Source of the DNA: Thysanoteuthis rhombus | Lineage: Eukaryota; Mollusca; Cephalopoda; Oegopsida; Thysanoteuthidae | Reading direction: 5' to 3' | Length of the DNA: 64,000 nt | Assembly (NCBI GenBank): GCA_963457665.1 | Contig: OY735215.1 | Span: forward strand, 39,011,325 to 39,075,324 | Shown here: piece by piece, positions 11,106-22,800 of the stretch | Layout: every line of letters starts with the position of its first letter | How positions within the stretch are numbered: position 1 is the stretch's first letter | Notes under the pieces: generated by a model | Seen by the model: the letters and a program-made list of their open reading frames with translations, nothing else | What the model was told of the DNA's origin: nothing | The model's database searches: none | Made by a program: the position numbers and the translations under genes

Positions 11106-11758
11106 TGTTGGAGATATTAGCCAAATCTGGTACACCTGTTTACACATCCTGTTAAATAATTTGGAGTGTGTCTTGATATGTTTTTGTTCTTTAAAATTAA
11201 CCCTTTTTTTTTTTTTTTTTTTTTTTTCAGGCTTCTCTGAAAAAGATTCAAGGATTTATCATGTGTAGCTGAGGAGTTAAGAGATGCAAATGAAAAGAGA
11301 AGTGTCTTGTTACCATGGAAATATGTATTTATGTAATGGTTAATGCATGTCACACCTATGCCTTTTTGGGACATTGATGGACAATAATGTCTTTGACAAT
11401 CAACAGTCAGTTCAGACATTGGACCAAAAGAAAGCAGAAAGGCAAAAAAAAAAAATACTTCCTCTCTCCCATAATTTGCATGTTCATTTCAAATACTAAA
11501 TGGTGCAATCATTATTGAACAGAGGTAGTTATATTTATCCTAATAAATCCTTCCCCCTCTTTTAGCTTCTGACATATTGCAATACATATATATATATTTA
11601 ACAATTCACAAAATAGTATTAGAATATCATCTCTGTTATTAGCTTAAGAAAACTAGACCAACATTGAAATTTCTGTCTTAATTTCAGCCATTAAACACTT
11701 ATAGTTATAGATTATCTTATTGTAGCATCTTTCAGGTGGACCACTAGTTACCATGACT

Positions 11759-11789
<31 letters not shown>

Positions 11790-12013
11790 AGGGTTGAGTA
11801 CAATGTACACAGGTAGATATTTAGATAGGTAAGTTGGTGAGTTTATTGTTACTGCTGCATGCTCACTCTGTTATTTTGAATATTGGAATTCAAAGTACTT
11901 CCCCATCCATGGAACTATAGCAATGACTATTCTTGTCTTTTAAGGAGTATGGGATTTCTTTTTGAAAAGCTGAAAGCAGTTTGGTTTTCTTGTGGGGTTC
12001 ATATATACCTCTC

Positions 12014-13140
12014 TTTTACTCTTCTCTTTCCCCCCTCTCCTTTCTCTTTTACTCTTCTCTTTCCCCCTCTCCTCTCTCTTTTACTCTTCTCTCACCCCTC
12101 TCCTCTCTCTTTTACTCTTCTCGTTCCCCCTCTCGTCTCTCTGTTACTCTTCTCGTTCCCCCTCTCGTCTCTCTGTTACTCTTCTCGTTCCCCCTCTCGT
12201 CTCTCTGTTACTCTTCTCGTTCCCCCTCTCGTCTCTCTGTTACTCTTCTCGTTCCCCCTCTCGTCTCTCTGTTACTCTTCTCGTTCCCCCTCTCCTCTCT
12301 CTGTTACTCTTCTCGTTCCCCCTCTCGTCTCTCTGTTACTCTTCTCGTTCCCCCTCTCCTCTCTCTGTTACTCTTCTCGTTCCCCCTCTCGTCTCTCTGT
12401 TACTCTTCTCGTTCCCCCTCTCGTCTCTCTGTTACTCTTCTCGTTCCCCCTCTCGTCTCTCTGTTACTCTTCTCGTTCCCCCTCTCGTCTCTCTGTTACT
12501 CTTCTCGTTCCCCCTCTCGTCTCTCTGTTACTCTTCTCGTTCCCCCTCTCGTCTCTCTGTTACTCTTCTCGTTCCCCCTCTCGTCTCTCTGTTACTCTTC
12601 TCGTTCCCCCTCTCGTCTCTCTGTTACTCTTCTCGTTCCCCCTCTCGTCTCTCTGTTACTCTTCTCGTTCCCCCTCTCGTCTCTCTGTTACTCTTCTCGT
12701 TCCCCCTCTCGTCTCTCTGTTACTCTTCTCGTTCCCCCTCTCGTCTCTCTGTTACTCTTCTCGTTCCCCCTCTCGTCTCTCTGTTACTCTTCTCGTTCCC
12801 CCTCTCGTCTCTCTGTTACTCTTCTCGTTCCCCCTCTCGTCTCTCTGTTACTCTTCTCGTTCCCCCTCTCGTCTCTCTGTTACTCTTCTCGTTCCCCCTC
12901 TCGTCTCTCTGTTACTCTTCTCGTTCCCCCTCTCGTCTCTCTGTTACTCTTCTCGTTCCCCCTCTCGTCTCTCTGTTACTCTTCTCGTTCCCCCTCTCGT
13001 CTCTCTGTTACTCTTCTCGTTCCCCCTCTCGTCTCTCTGTTACTCTTCTCGTTCCCCCTCTCGTCTCTCTGTTACTCTTCTCGTTCCCCCTCTCGTCTCT
13101 CTGTTACTCTTCTCGTTCCCCCTCTCCTCTCTCTCTTTTA
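12014..13140 (+). repeat. 32-bp minisatellite, about 35 copies, pyrimidine-rich
   Basis: The unit is 32 bp and reads TTACTCTTCTCGTTCCCCCT then CTCGTCTCTCTG. The first three units and the last are variant (CTCTTTT and CTCCTCT in place of CTGTT and CTCGTCT), while more than twenty central units are essentially identical. Each unit has one A and three G; all other bases are pyrimidine. Because 32 is not a multiple of 3 and the unit has no stop in any phase, all three forward frames stay open with a 32-residue repeating peptide. This is a non-coding tandem array; the long open frames are by-products. Confidence 0.97.
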
Positions 13141-13919
13141 TACCATTACAGTTTGAGACTAAATTGAAAAGAGCCCATGATCTTTCTATCTTGTATACAA
13201 CAATACTAATGCTTCTTTCTAACTGAAAAGACCTGCAATTAGACCATATCCTCTAGGGGATCTGGAGGACTCTCACTGTCATTCAACTCTCTCTGAATGA
13301 ACATGAGAGGCTTTTGCTCTTTCTCTCAATCCCCTCCTCACTTTCATTCCACATTTTGGTTTCCTGCCTTGAATAGACTTTAACCCCCCCCCCAGATATG
13401 TAATTTCTTTATTGACCATCCTCTACTGTACGTGGGAGACACTTCTCTCTCTATTTCTTTGTGCCCCTATTTCTGTAGCATTGGCTGTGATATTAACTTT
13501 GATTCCCTTTGTTCTAATATCTTCCTCACACTATTCTCCCTATTCGTAATCTTTTATTTCAATCTCCCATCTTTCGCTTTCTTTCTTTGTGTTGTGACAA
13601 TGATAGGCCTCAATTAAAAAGAAATATGGCTTCTTCGTAATCTTTGCGTGGTGTGTGAAGTAAATTTTTTTTTTCCCCCATTTTGCTATCTCTGTTTTAA
13701 AAGAACAATTGTGTTAGTATTCCTCTCTTGAGGATCCTGACTGTTCCCCTACCTGTTTACCCAGGCATCAGATGAATTCTTGCTTTCACGCTCAGTCTTC
13801 CTTATCTGATGTCTCTAAAGTGTCGATCAATGTGCAGAAGTGGTTCTCGCAACGTATTGCACTAAGACTGGAGAAAAAAAAATTCTAACCTACTTCGATT
13901 TTATCATATATGATAATAA

Positions 13920-14100
13920 TACGATTGTTTAAAAATTCATAAACCACTTTTAACCTCTGTGGAACTCTTGAATGAATAAGATATGGAGCTCTTCTGTGAA
14001 TTGAAGTGAAGAAAAATGAAAGAAAATTACCGAAAAGTGCAAGGGAAGTAAGCAGTCAGAAGTCACTCCCCTTGAATTACTATTTGAAATATCTAGTATG
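13920..14100 (+). repeat. Dispersed repeat with CAAGGGAAGTAA core (copy 1)
   Basis: It is collinear with 21135-21325. Shared blocks in order are ATTCATAAACCACTT, TGGAACTCTT, GAATAAGAT, GAGCTCTT, TGTGAATTGAA, AAGGGAAGTAA and a closing TCCCCTTGA. The AAGGGAAGTAA and TCCCCTTG words are near-complementary and could pair across about 15-25 bases. Confidence 0.6.
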
Positions 14101-14518
14101 GGATGAACGAGTTCAGAAAAAGACATTTTCGATTCCACTTATCATGATATAATAAAAATGACCATCATTTATCTCTTAGAATGTTACCACATTGTTGAAA
14201 TAATCCATACTTATGTTGTAAATGAAGTTTTTATAGAGTTCTGCTGCAGGCTTTAGTAATATCTAGCTTCGCAGCAACTTTTAAAGACAAGTAAATGGCC
14301 TAAAACAGAACTCCTGCAGCTCATCATGAACTTTTCCTTGTGTTTGTAACGCTTGATCTTTTCAAAAATTATTGAAATATATTTATCATCATCAATATAA
14401 CTGTACCATAACATTGAATTTATTTCATCAACTTTCTAATATTACTACGATAAATAGCAAAGTGTTTGATTGTTACTCCAAGTTAGCCTTTGTTCATACA
14501 TGTATCTTTGTTGCTTGG

Positions 14519-14521
<3 letters not shown>

Positions 14522-14582
<61 letters not shown>
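14522..14582. repeat. (AT)n microsatellite
   Basis: About 60 bp of uninterrupted TA repeat. Confidence 0.95.
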
Positions 14583-14585
<3 letters not shown>

Positions 14586-14896
14586 CTTGTAAACTTGAAA
14601 AGTTATTTTATATTTTAACTATGCTTATCCAGATATATCTTTTAGAAAATAGGTTATTGGGCTTTCATCATCTTCAATATGATAATAAGAGCTATTCGGT
14701 GATGGAATAAAAGGATTGAATACATAGGAAGAGACCTGTTAGTTTTATATCGATAATCTTAGTTGCGGTAGTTTACTTTTTAGTAACCAATCTATACCAT
14801 TAGTTCTGTTCAAAAAAAAAATTAACAATTTTAAACATTTATTTAAAAGAGAAACAACTCAAAAACAGTAGGGGAGAACATGTTGAGTATACCTCT

Positions 14897-15005
14897 AATC
14901 AGGGTTGCCAGATTTGCCCGGTAGGGGAGGTAATGGAATCTTGAGATTAAGTCCGGATTGTCTCCCCTTTTGCTCATATGATATGGTAACCGTGTCTCTG
15001 ATCGT
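14897..15005 (+). repeat. Dispersed repeat (copy 3 of the 7350/10950 family, 5' part)
   Basis: It shares GGGTTGCCAGATTTGC, GGGGAGGTAATGG, and GGATTGTCTCCCC with the copies at 7350 and 10950; the distal block is absent or too diverged. Confidence 0.4.
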
Positions 15006-16855
15006 CAAGCAGCTGTTAGAAATATCCCATTTCCAGCGTCGTCTGTCTTGTTTTATGTCGACACATCTATGCATAAATTGCCTTTCTATCATATAGTCTT
15101 TGTTTTAGAAGAAAATCTCATTATTTCAACCTGTATTAAGGTTGTACTAAACTAATTCCTTTTCACATGTTTATAATTTCAGAAACAGTTGAATTGTAAA
15201 TTTGAATGGAATTCTGTTTAAATTAAGTCATGCTCAACAAGAATAAATAAATTGTCTTGTGGCCTATGAGAGAAGTCTGTCTTTACAATTGTTGCTATCA
15301 ATGTTATTAACCAGTTGTCTGCATGACTTCTTGATGTGTCCCTTGGTTTTAAATTGGTTTGATTTAGACAGATCTTGAGTGAATTGAATTACTTTTAACA
15401 CACAAGACAAATATGTGCACATTTTTAAAAGTAATTATAGCCAGAAGCTAGACTAGAATGTTTTTCTGGCAACTAAAAAAGATCTCTGGCAATGACAAAC
15501 ATATAAGGTTGTACCAAACTAACATATAAACATCTCAGGATTTTCATTATACTTTGTGCACCAAATCAGGAGGTCTCTATCTTTCTGTTTTCTTACGGAC
15601 CAGTTCAGTATTGACAATACTCTTGCGGACTGGCTGACGTAATGGAAGCTCTTAATCACAACAGGAGTATAAGTGATGTGTTTACTATACATCACTTATG
15701 AGTTACTAATACACTCAGTTCTGTTTCTAAACGGGATCCAAGAAAATTCCAAATCCCATTTCTCTACGGCTTGGTACTAGTCTGCAGCCTATATAGAAGC
15801 CTCTACACTAAATAGTACACAGCCAATTATTGTATCATTATTCACGTACACACACAGTGTGGCTTCTGGCTTGTGTTTTTCGAGAAAAACTATGCTTGCT
15901 GAATTATTTAATACCCTGTTGAAATATTTTAATTTTGTTTTTATCAATATTGCATTATTTATTTTTCTCTGTAAATAAAAGACTAAAACTCTTCCGTATA
16001 TATTAAGTAAAATATTTGACAATCACCAGATAATGTTCCTTATTTTGATTGTAGACTATATAATATCTAGTTTGAGTGCACTTTGAAACAAAAATATGCT
16101 TTGTGGAAGAATTTCTTTGAAAAAAAAAAAAAATGTTTTTATATATACCTTGATGGCTGGCCTCATTTATTATATTGCACTACCTAGAGATGTCAATGAT
16201 TTCTTGATAATTCAATAAAATATTATGTTTAGCTGGAAGCCTCTGACAAGGCACCATTATAATTTGATTATGTCCCTTTAAGATAATTTCATGACCAGAA
16301 AATGTCATAAAGGTAAAAGTATATATCACTGTTGCCTTGGTAGCTTTCCTATTACCATGGGTGTTAAATTTCCAGCTTCAGACAGAATTCTGTCTTTGAC
16401 AAATGAAATTGCGGAAGTGCTCAGACATTTTGGCTATCTAGCCATTTTCGACCGTTTTTAGTATCTTTTTGGTGCTTTTTGCCTTTTTAAGATTGAGCAT
16501 TTCTATCAGTCAAACTAGTGCGCGAATATTTTTTTGTGTTTGTCTAGGCAATTTTTTCCGTCAACACCCCTGCATTAGTTATTAAAAATCAATTGATTTG
16601 TTACTCTAATGATATCTTAATGGATTAATGATATCCAGTTGAATTCCTTCATAAATTGTGTTTCAGTAATCAGAAGTTAATCATGCTCAATAAAACTGAA
16701 AAACAAATATAAAAAAGTCATTTAAATAAATCTTTTTTTTTAATAGATCACATCAATTGCTCAAATGAACTAAGCAGAGCTTTTACTCTTGTAGTATTTT
16801 AACAGAGAAAAAAAGCATTCAGTGATTTTTCTCTTGAAATTAAGACAAAAATACA

Positions 16856-17016
16856 GGGTGTCACAAAAGTTATGCCTGATTTGCCCCCGAATTGATGCCA
16901 GCTGTAAGAGAAGCAACTATTAGATTACTATTAAAAGCAACTATTGAATATTTGCTTCCCTTAGATAGAAGTGGCATTAATTTTAGGACAAATTGTGCGT
17001 TGATATTTCTGACACC
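16856..17016. mobile_element. Possible small MITE with GGGTGTCA inverted ends
   Basis: The left end reads AGGGTGTCACAAAAGTTATG and the reverse complement of the right end reads AAGGGTGTCAGAAATATC. A related left end, GGGTGTGTCAAGAAATAATG, occurs at about 46853. Target duplications are not clear, so this is tentative. Confidence 0.3.
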
Positions 17017-17813
17017 CTTCATTTTGAATATCATTTTTTTTTTTTTTTTTTTTCTTTTTAGAACTGAATCTAATGCAAGAACGAAAGTTAGAAACATTTT
17101 CTAAGGCTCAAAATTGGTAGAGGTTGGTGTATTTTGTTATGTGTTCGCGTGGCTAGGACACATAGCATGAATAAAGACGCGTGCACCCACTTGCATGTTC
17201 GGACACTTTCACCACCAATATTTAACCTTTAGCACTCTGTAGGCAATTTCATTTGCCGAGCAAAAAGTGTGCCCTCTAATTGCAGATGACTCCTCTCGCA
17301 GAATGCTAGTGTTTGAATTTCATGGTTGTGTTTTCACGTCAATGTCAGTCATACATCAAAGGACACAAATTACAGGCTTTCAAAGTTTCTAAGTGCACAA
17401 AATCTTGGTGCCCTTGGAAAAAGAAGCAGAGTGAATGTTTCAGCATTAGATCAGTTTCTGATTTGTTGATCTTTTAAATTTCTCTTCAACTCTTAGAATC
17501 TCATAAACCACTTGATACCACTCCTGATTGACAGTAGAACTCTCTGAACATAGATATACACTGTATAAATTATGTAGAGATATATTTAAGGAAAGTTGTA
17601 TCCAATAGAACTATTCTAACATTATATATGTCAATATTTTGGTATCTAGTGCATGTGTGTGTGTAGCATAGCTGTTTTTAGAGAGAAGAATAATTGCTAT
17701 TTTATAGTTCCTCGGAAAGTGACAAAGGTGCATGTTTTGTAGGGGCTGGACTTTTGTTAACTAGCCTGCCATAATAGTCAAGTAAAATAAATTTGTTTGT
17801 AGTACAAAACAAC

Positions 17814-18468
17814 ATTGCCAATTTAGATATTTCGGCAATAGATCTACATTTAGGTACAATTTCAATATCTAGTATCTAAATTTAGACCTGTTGCCAATTA
17901 CGATATCTCACATCTAAATTTAGACCTGTTGCCAATTTCGATATCCCACATCTAAATTTAGACCTGTTGCCAATTACGATATCTCACATCTAAATTTAGA
18001 CCTGTTGCCAATTTCGATATCTCACATCTAAATTTAGACCTGTTGCCAATTTCGATATCTCACATCTAAATTTAGACCTGTTGCCAATTTCGATATCTCA
18101 CATCTAAATTTAGACCTGTTGCCAATTTCGATATCTCACATCTAAATTTAGACCTGTTGCCAATTTCGATATCTCACATCTAAATTTAGACCTGTTGCCA
18201 ATTTCGATATCTCACATCTAAATTTAGACCTGTTGCCAATTTCGATATCTCACATCTAAATTTAGACCTGTTGCCAATTTCGATATCCCACATCTAAATT
18301 TAGACCTGTTGCCAATTTCGATATCTCACATCTAAATTTAGACATGTTGCCAATTTCGATATTTTAAATCTAAATTTAGATCTGTTGCCAATTTTGAAAT
18401 ATCTTATATCTTAATTTAGATCTGTTGCCAATGTCAATATCTCATACCTAAACTAGAGATCTAAAAAT
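17814..18468 (+). repeat. 38-bp minisatellite, about 15 copies plus decayed edges
   Basis: The unit reads GTTGCCAATTTCGATATCTC then ACATCTAAATTTAGACCT. It contains a perfect 12-bp palindrome TCTAAATTTAGA and a GATATC palindrome, so every unit can form hairpins. The central units are near identical, with TTTCG/TTACG and CTCAC/CCCAC variants; the first two and last three are strongly diverged, as expected if unequal exchange homogenises the centre. Confidence 0.95.
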
Positions 18469-18847
18469 TCTATAGATTTTTTAATTCATTTTTAGTTGAT
18501 TTCACGAGAACCAGTTTATCGAAATGACTTCAAACTTGACACTGTAATGCCTTCTGTGCTGATTAATGTATAGGTTGAATATCAACTTCACACAATGGTC
18601 AGTTGTTAGAGGTGTCCCATTGCATACATGCGCACCCACAAAGATTTCTCAAATTGTTGTTAAATCAGTGGGACTTACTCTTCTTTTCATAGTTTTTCTC
18701 TCTGTATAATCCAGGGTTTTCAATCCCCACCTCCCTTAAAGACACAGATGTTAAATATCTGTCTACAGATGGAATTCAGTCTTTGACAAATTGAGATCAG
18801 GCAGTGTGAGAGCCACTAAATTACCATGAAGGTTTTAGCATCTATTC

Positions 18848-18850
18848 ACC

Positions 18851-18887
<37 letters not shown>
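18848..18887. repeat. Poly-T tract of about 40 bases
   Basis: An uninterrupted T homopolymer followed by more T-rich sequence. It could be the tail of a minus-strand retroelement insertion, but no body is recognisable beside it. Confidence 0.9.
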
Positions 18888-18892
<5 letters not shown>

Positions 18893-19149
18893 TAGATTTT
18901 TTCTTCATTTAAATTTTTTTTATTTATTTTTCTTGGGTGTTTTTTGGCTGATCCCCCCCCCTTCTATTCCTTATTAGTTGTCAAACTATCATGAAAACAT
19001 TTTTCTGAGTTGGTAATACTAAGTTTCAGTCTTGGCAATTTCCTCTACTAAGGGAAAAGAAATTCTAATCTTCCTGCAATTCTACCAGATAATGATCTGC
19101 TCTTATCAAACTTGGAAATAGTCAGGATTTGTTAAAGTTTCCATACACT

Positions 19150-19450
19150 GATCACTGTGGCCCAGTGGTAGAGAGCTTGCCTCCTGTTTGGTAAGCCATG
19201 TTTCAATCCACTACTGTGTGATGGCAAAGACTTGAAATAGTACTCAGTGACTCTTTGCTAGGAATTCGGCACAAAGACTAGAATTGAGAAACCTCTCCCT
19301 GAACCTGAAGTGGTAACAGCCAAAACACATTGGATACTTCAGTTCTCTGAAGCCCATTGAATTTAGGCAATGTTGAACCTAGATGGGTGATCCTTGGGAA
19401 ATACCAAGTGCCGTAAATAGAATGAAGTTTGGACATGTTTGGTAAGCCGG
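19150..19450 (+). mobile_element. SINE with tRNA-like head and 5S-rRNA-like domain (plus copy)
   Basis: It starts with GTGGCCCAGTGGTAGAGAGC (A-box-like) and GTTTCAATCCAC (B-box-like) about 45 bases later. After a spacer it reaches TTGAACCTAGATGGGTGATC then TTGGGAAATACCAAGTGCC (19371-19418), matching the 3' end of 5S rRNA. The spacer shares GGTAACAGCCAAAACACATT-type wording with the reverse copy at 6475-6690, in the same order. It lies intergenically. Confidence 0.65.
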
Positions 19451-21134
19451 GATTAGGTCTTACTAACAAATTGCCTTGTGTTTCCGACGCTGAGACTCCC
19501 TCAATGCTGATGTAAGCAGAGGACGATGATAGAAAAATAAATGATAAAATAGGGCTCAAAGCTGAGTCTGACGAAAGACAATAATCAGAACCCAACTTAG
19601 CTTTGCAAGATCAACATACTCACCACTGCTCTGTGACAGGATTATTGGGTGAATTGTAGTGAATGGCAAGCTGCTATTTTGTGGTCAGTAATGGCAATGT
19701 TTTTGCAAAGTCTGTTATTGCTACCCTTTTATTTATATTTGTATTGTATTAATGAAGTAAAACAACACATAGTAAGCAATCTCAAAATAGGAGCATATAA
19801 TGTTGAGTGGAACAAATAGAGTGATGACAGAATGCAACCATGATATCCATTGCATTCAGGTAGGAAACCTGAAGCAGGCCATAGAATGGATAGGCTCGAT
19901 GAATGTGTGAACAACATGAACAATAAGGAGTTGAATTGTCCGAAAATGTCTCTGAATGTTAATGACCCTTCTCAAAACGTTTGAAAGTTCTAATGTGATT
20001 TACAGATTTATTTGCTGCTGCTGAAAACAATGATGGTGCTAAGCAAAATTGAAATTTTCCTTCCACAATATCTCATCTAGGATGAAATATATGAAGTAAC
20101 CTTCTTCACTAATTTCTAATGTTGTATTAAATATTTCTTTTTTTTTCCAAGTTGGAAATCAAGTGAAGATGAGTAGACATATGTGAATATGACAAACATT
20201 TTAAGAGTTTGGGCTATAGAATCAAAACACATCCGCCTAAACCGAATTTGTCTGTTGTAAAAATTGCGTCAAATAGAAAACGCCAAAAAGAACCATTTTC
20301 ACAAAAGCAAACTGACAAGTTGAAATAATTTTACAAATTGATAGCATTTCATAATAATTATGATTAATTAGGGCCGCAATTATCCCTATTAGCTATAATT
20401 TATTTAAAAATTATGCCTTATTTTTTTTCTATATTTTTTGATTCATAGAATTAGATCTGATCTGTATGACTTACTGAAGAGTTGCTATTGCTTTTATAAG
20501 AGCAATTTTGATCACTTTTAGTAAGGAAAAAAACATCACTAATATCTTGGCAATTTTCATCGAATACTGATAAGTACATTTCCATGATGCATTGTCAGAA
20601 TAGATATCTGTTTTCTACCTTCATTTAATAGTTATTTCTATATTACTATATCTAATTATCATTAATACTTGCATATACCTGTAAAAAAATACAATGTATC
20701 ATTTCAAATAACATTATCATATTGTTTATGTATCGATTGGCACCAAGGAGCCCAAAGCCAGTTTAATTTCAATGACTCAAGTATCCTAATTTTAAATTCA
20801 TTTCAGTCTCAACTCAGCATTAAGCATTTTTCATTCACTTACATACTTTTAGAATTTTTAAAAATTTTAGTTGCAAATAATCAGCGATTCAGTGATGTAG
20901 TCATTATATTACAACAGTCTATCTCATTTTATTAAAACCCGGTAATTGATTTTTTTTGTTTTTTTTTTGTTAGCCATGTTGTTCTATTTCACATGGACTA
21001 ATACATTATAACAGGACTTAGGCAGGACATGCAGTCATATATTTGAACGTATTATTTTGCATATATGGCTCTTATATGGATAGATTGTATTTTTTTTTTT
21101 TCTTTTAAAATGACTCATTAATACTGTTTCTACT

Positions 21135-21325
21135 CTTTTTATTGACTCTCAAATTCATGGGCCACTTGTATTGATAGTGGAACTCTTCAAAGAGTAAGAT
21201 TAAAGATAAAGGAGCTCTTTAGTGAATTGAATGAAAATTTTTTTCAAAAAAAGATCACCAAATGGTCAAAGGGAAGTAATTCTAATTAAAAGTTATTTCC
21301 CTTGATAATGATGGTCAAATTTGTT
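21135..21325 (+). repeat. Dispersed repeat with AAGGGAAGTAA core (copy 2)
   Basis: It is collinear with 13920-14100 over about 180 bp. Here the core AAGGGAAGTAATT and the following AGTTATTTCCCTT are close to perfect inverted complements, giving a potential stem at the distal end. Confidence 0.6.
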
Positions 21326-22159
21326 TTCAATGAATTTAAGAGTTAATATGCAGGCTTCATATTTGTTAGTGGTGGAATTCAATATATGACTTTTTTCTCT
21401 ATTATATCTTATTCAGAGTCAATATTGTTATTTATATTATTTATACTATTATAGCCTGAACTATAGCAATTGTTAATCCTAATTGTATTTCATACCTGAT
21501 TCTAATTCTTATATTAATTACCACTACTACTACTACTACTACTATTCCTTTCTTATTAACAATTATGATTTCTATTTTCTTTTTTTTTTTTTCCAACATT
21601 GACTTACAAATATATTTCTGTATGCACCTTCTTAGGGTGCGAGAGACCTGTACATAGGTACGCACCAGATTATTTTATCATATACACCGTGGCTTGATTT
21701 TTCATCGAAAGAGGTTTCATCGAAAATTCAAAATACACACATACACGCCAAAAATGCACACGTGTGTATGTAGCATGTTTGTGTAAGTATGTGTGTGCGT
21801 ATATGACCTGTATGTGGTATTTGTGTGTTTGCGATGTGTATATTTTGTATTTTTTTGATGAAACGTTGTTCGATATCCTATACACACCCAACTTGATTAT
21901 ATATATAATGTAATATAGTATAGTTATATTTTATGTTATTTGCCTGTTTTGTGGCTGACTGGTTACATGCAAAACTCTGCTATGTAAATAAATTTGCTCT
22001 GGCTTCAGAAAACTCGTCTTCCTGTTTTTTCTTTCAAACAAATATATGTACAATACTAATTTTCCTTTATCTGTTGTTCTGAAGCTTTGCTGGAATGACT
22101 GGAAAGCTCTCTGAGAGCACACACCTCTGCCGATACCATTTTCCCAGGAGGAGTAATTG

Positions 22160-22800
22160 TGCATGGATCTGCCCCAAAATCTAATTTCTACTTCTACAGC
22201 ATATTGTTCACCCTTCCATGAAATTTCATAAAGATTCATTGAGAACTCTTGGAGACATTGAGTGGACGGACATGAGATTTTGATGATATCATGCATTGTG
22301 GACATATAACTACGACAGAAGGGAGGTAGTTTTGCATGAATCCGCTCAGAAAAAATTTCACCACTCCCTCATTTACCATCCCTCCACAAAATTTAATTGA
22401 AATTCATGGAGAACTTTTGGAAATATCGTGTGAGGAGACATGAGTGTATACATGAATGTTTTGGGCGGGGAACAAAAAAATATCTCTAAATCAAAAAATA
22501 TTACTGGATCTATCCTCCCACATCTAATGGACCACCCTTCCACTAAAATTCATTGAAATCCATTGAGAATTTTTGGAGATATCCTGTGGACAGACATGAA
22601 CATATATATAAATGTTTGAAAAAAAAAGTCTCTCAATCTGTAAGACCCCCCCCCTTGGATCAGCCCTGAAATTAAACTAATTCTTCTCTACCCCATGGCC
22701 TACACTTCCACAAAATGTCATTGAAATCCATTCAGTACTTATTGAGATATCGTATGGAAAGGCGGATGCAATTGAAGGTATATATGTATCTCTCAAACTT
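22160..22800 (+). repeat. Degenerate tandem/dispersed repeat, about four units of ~150 bp
   Basis: Each unit carries a GGATC(T/C)(G/A)CC word, a CCTTCCA(C)AAAATTT word, TTGAAATCCATTGAGAACTT and TTGGAGATATCGTGTGGACA with a following GACATGA. Positions are roughly 22165, 22330, 22500 and 22660. Single relatives occur at 57830-57960 and, weaker, at 26930-27060. It is non-coding and of unknown class. Confidence 0.55.

Larger units (their letters stand above)
9848..11999 (+). other. 3' UTR of the gene, then intergenic sequence
   Basis: The stop codon is followed by polyadenylation-signal matches AATAAA at 9934-9939 and 10481-10486. Which is used, if either, cannot be told. Downstream are an AT-rich stretch, a copy of the GGGAGATAATC dispersed repeat (10950-11105), a 26-base T run near 11203, and no coding sequence that I can support. 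Confidence 0.5.
13141..17813. other. Gene-free stretch with dispersed repeats
   Basis: No supported gene. It holds a copy of the GGGAAGTAA dispersed repeat (13920-14100), an AT microsatellite (14522-14582), the third GGGAGG-type repeat copy (14897-15005), an element with a GACAGAATTCTGTCTTTGAC word (16370-16430), and a possible small element with GGGTGTCA inverted ends (16856-17016). The rest is AT-rich unique-looking DNA. Confidence 0.5.

Noticed and set aside
11883..13226. 447-codon forward open frame rich in Leu, Ser and Pro, plus two ~390-codon frames in the other phases
   Set aside because: All three frames come from the stop-free 32-bp minisatellite; the peptide repeats every 32 residues and no gene structure surrounds it.
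12014..18468. Regular short repeats at 12.0 and 17.8 kb as possible CRISPR arrays
   Set aside because: There are no unique spacers between repeats, the units are contiguous tandem copies, and the DNA is eukaryotic.
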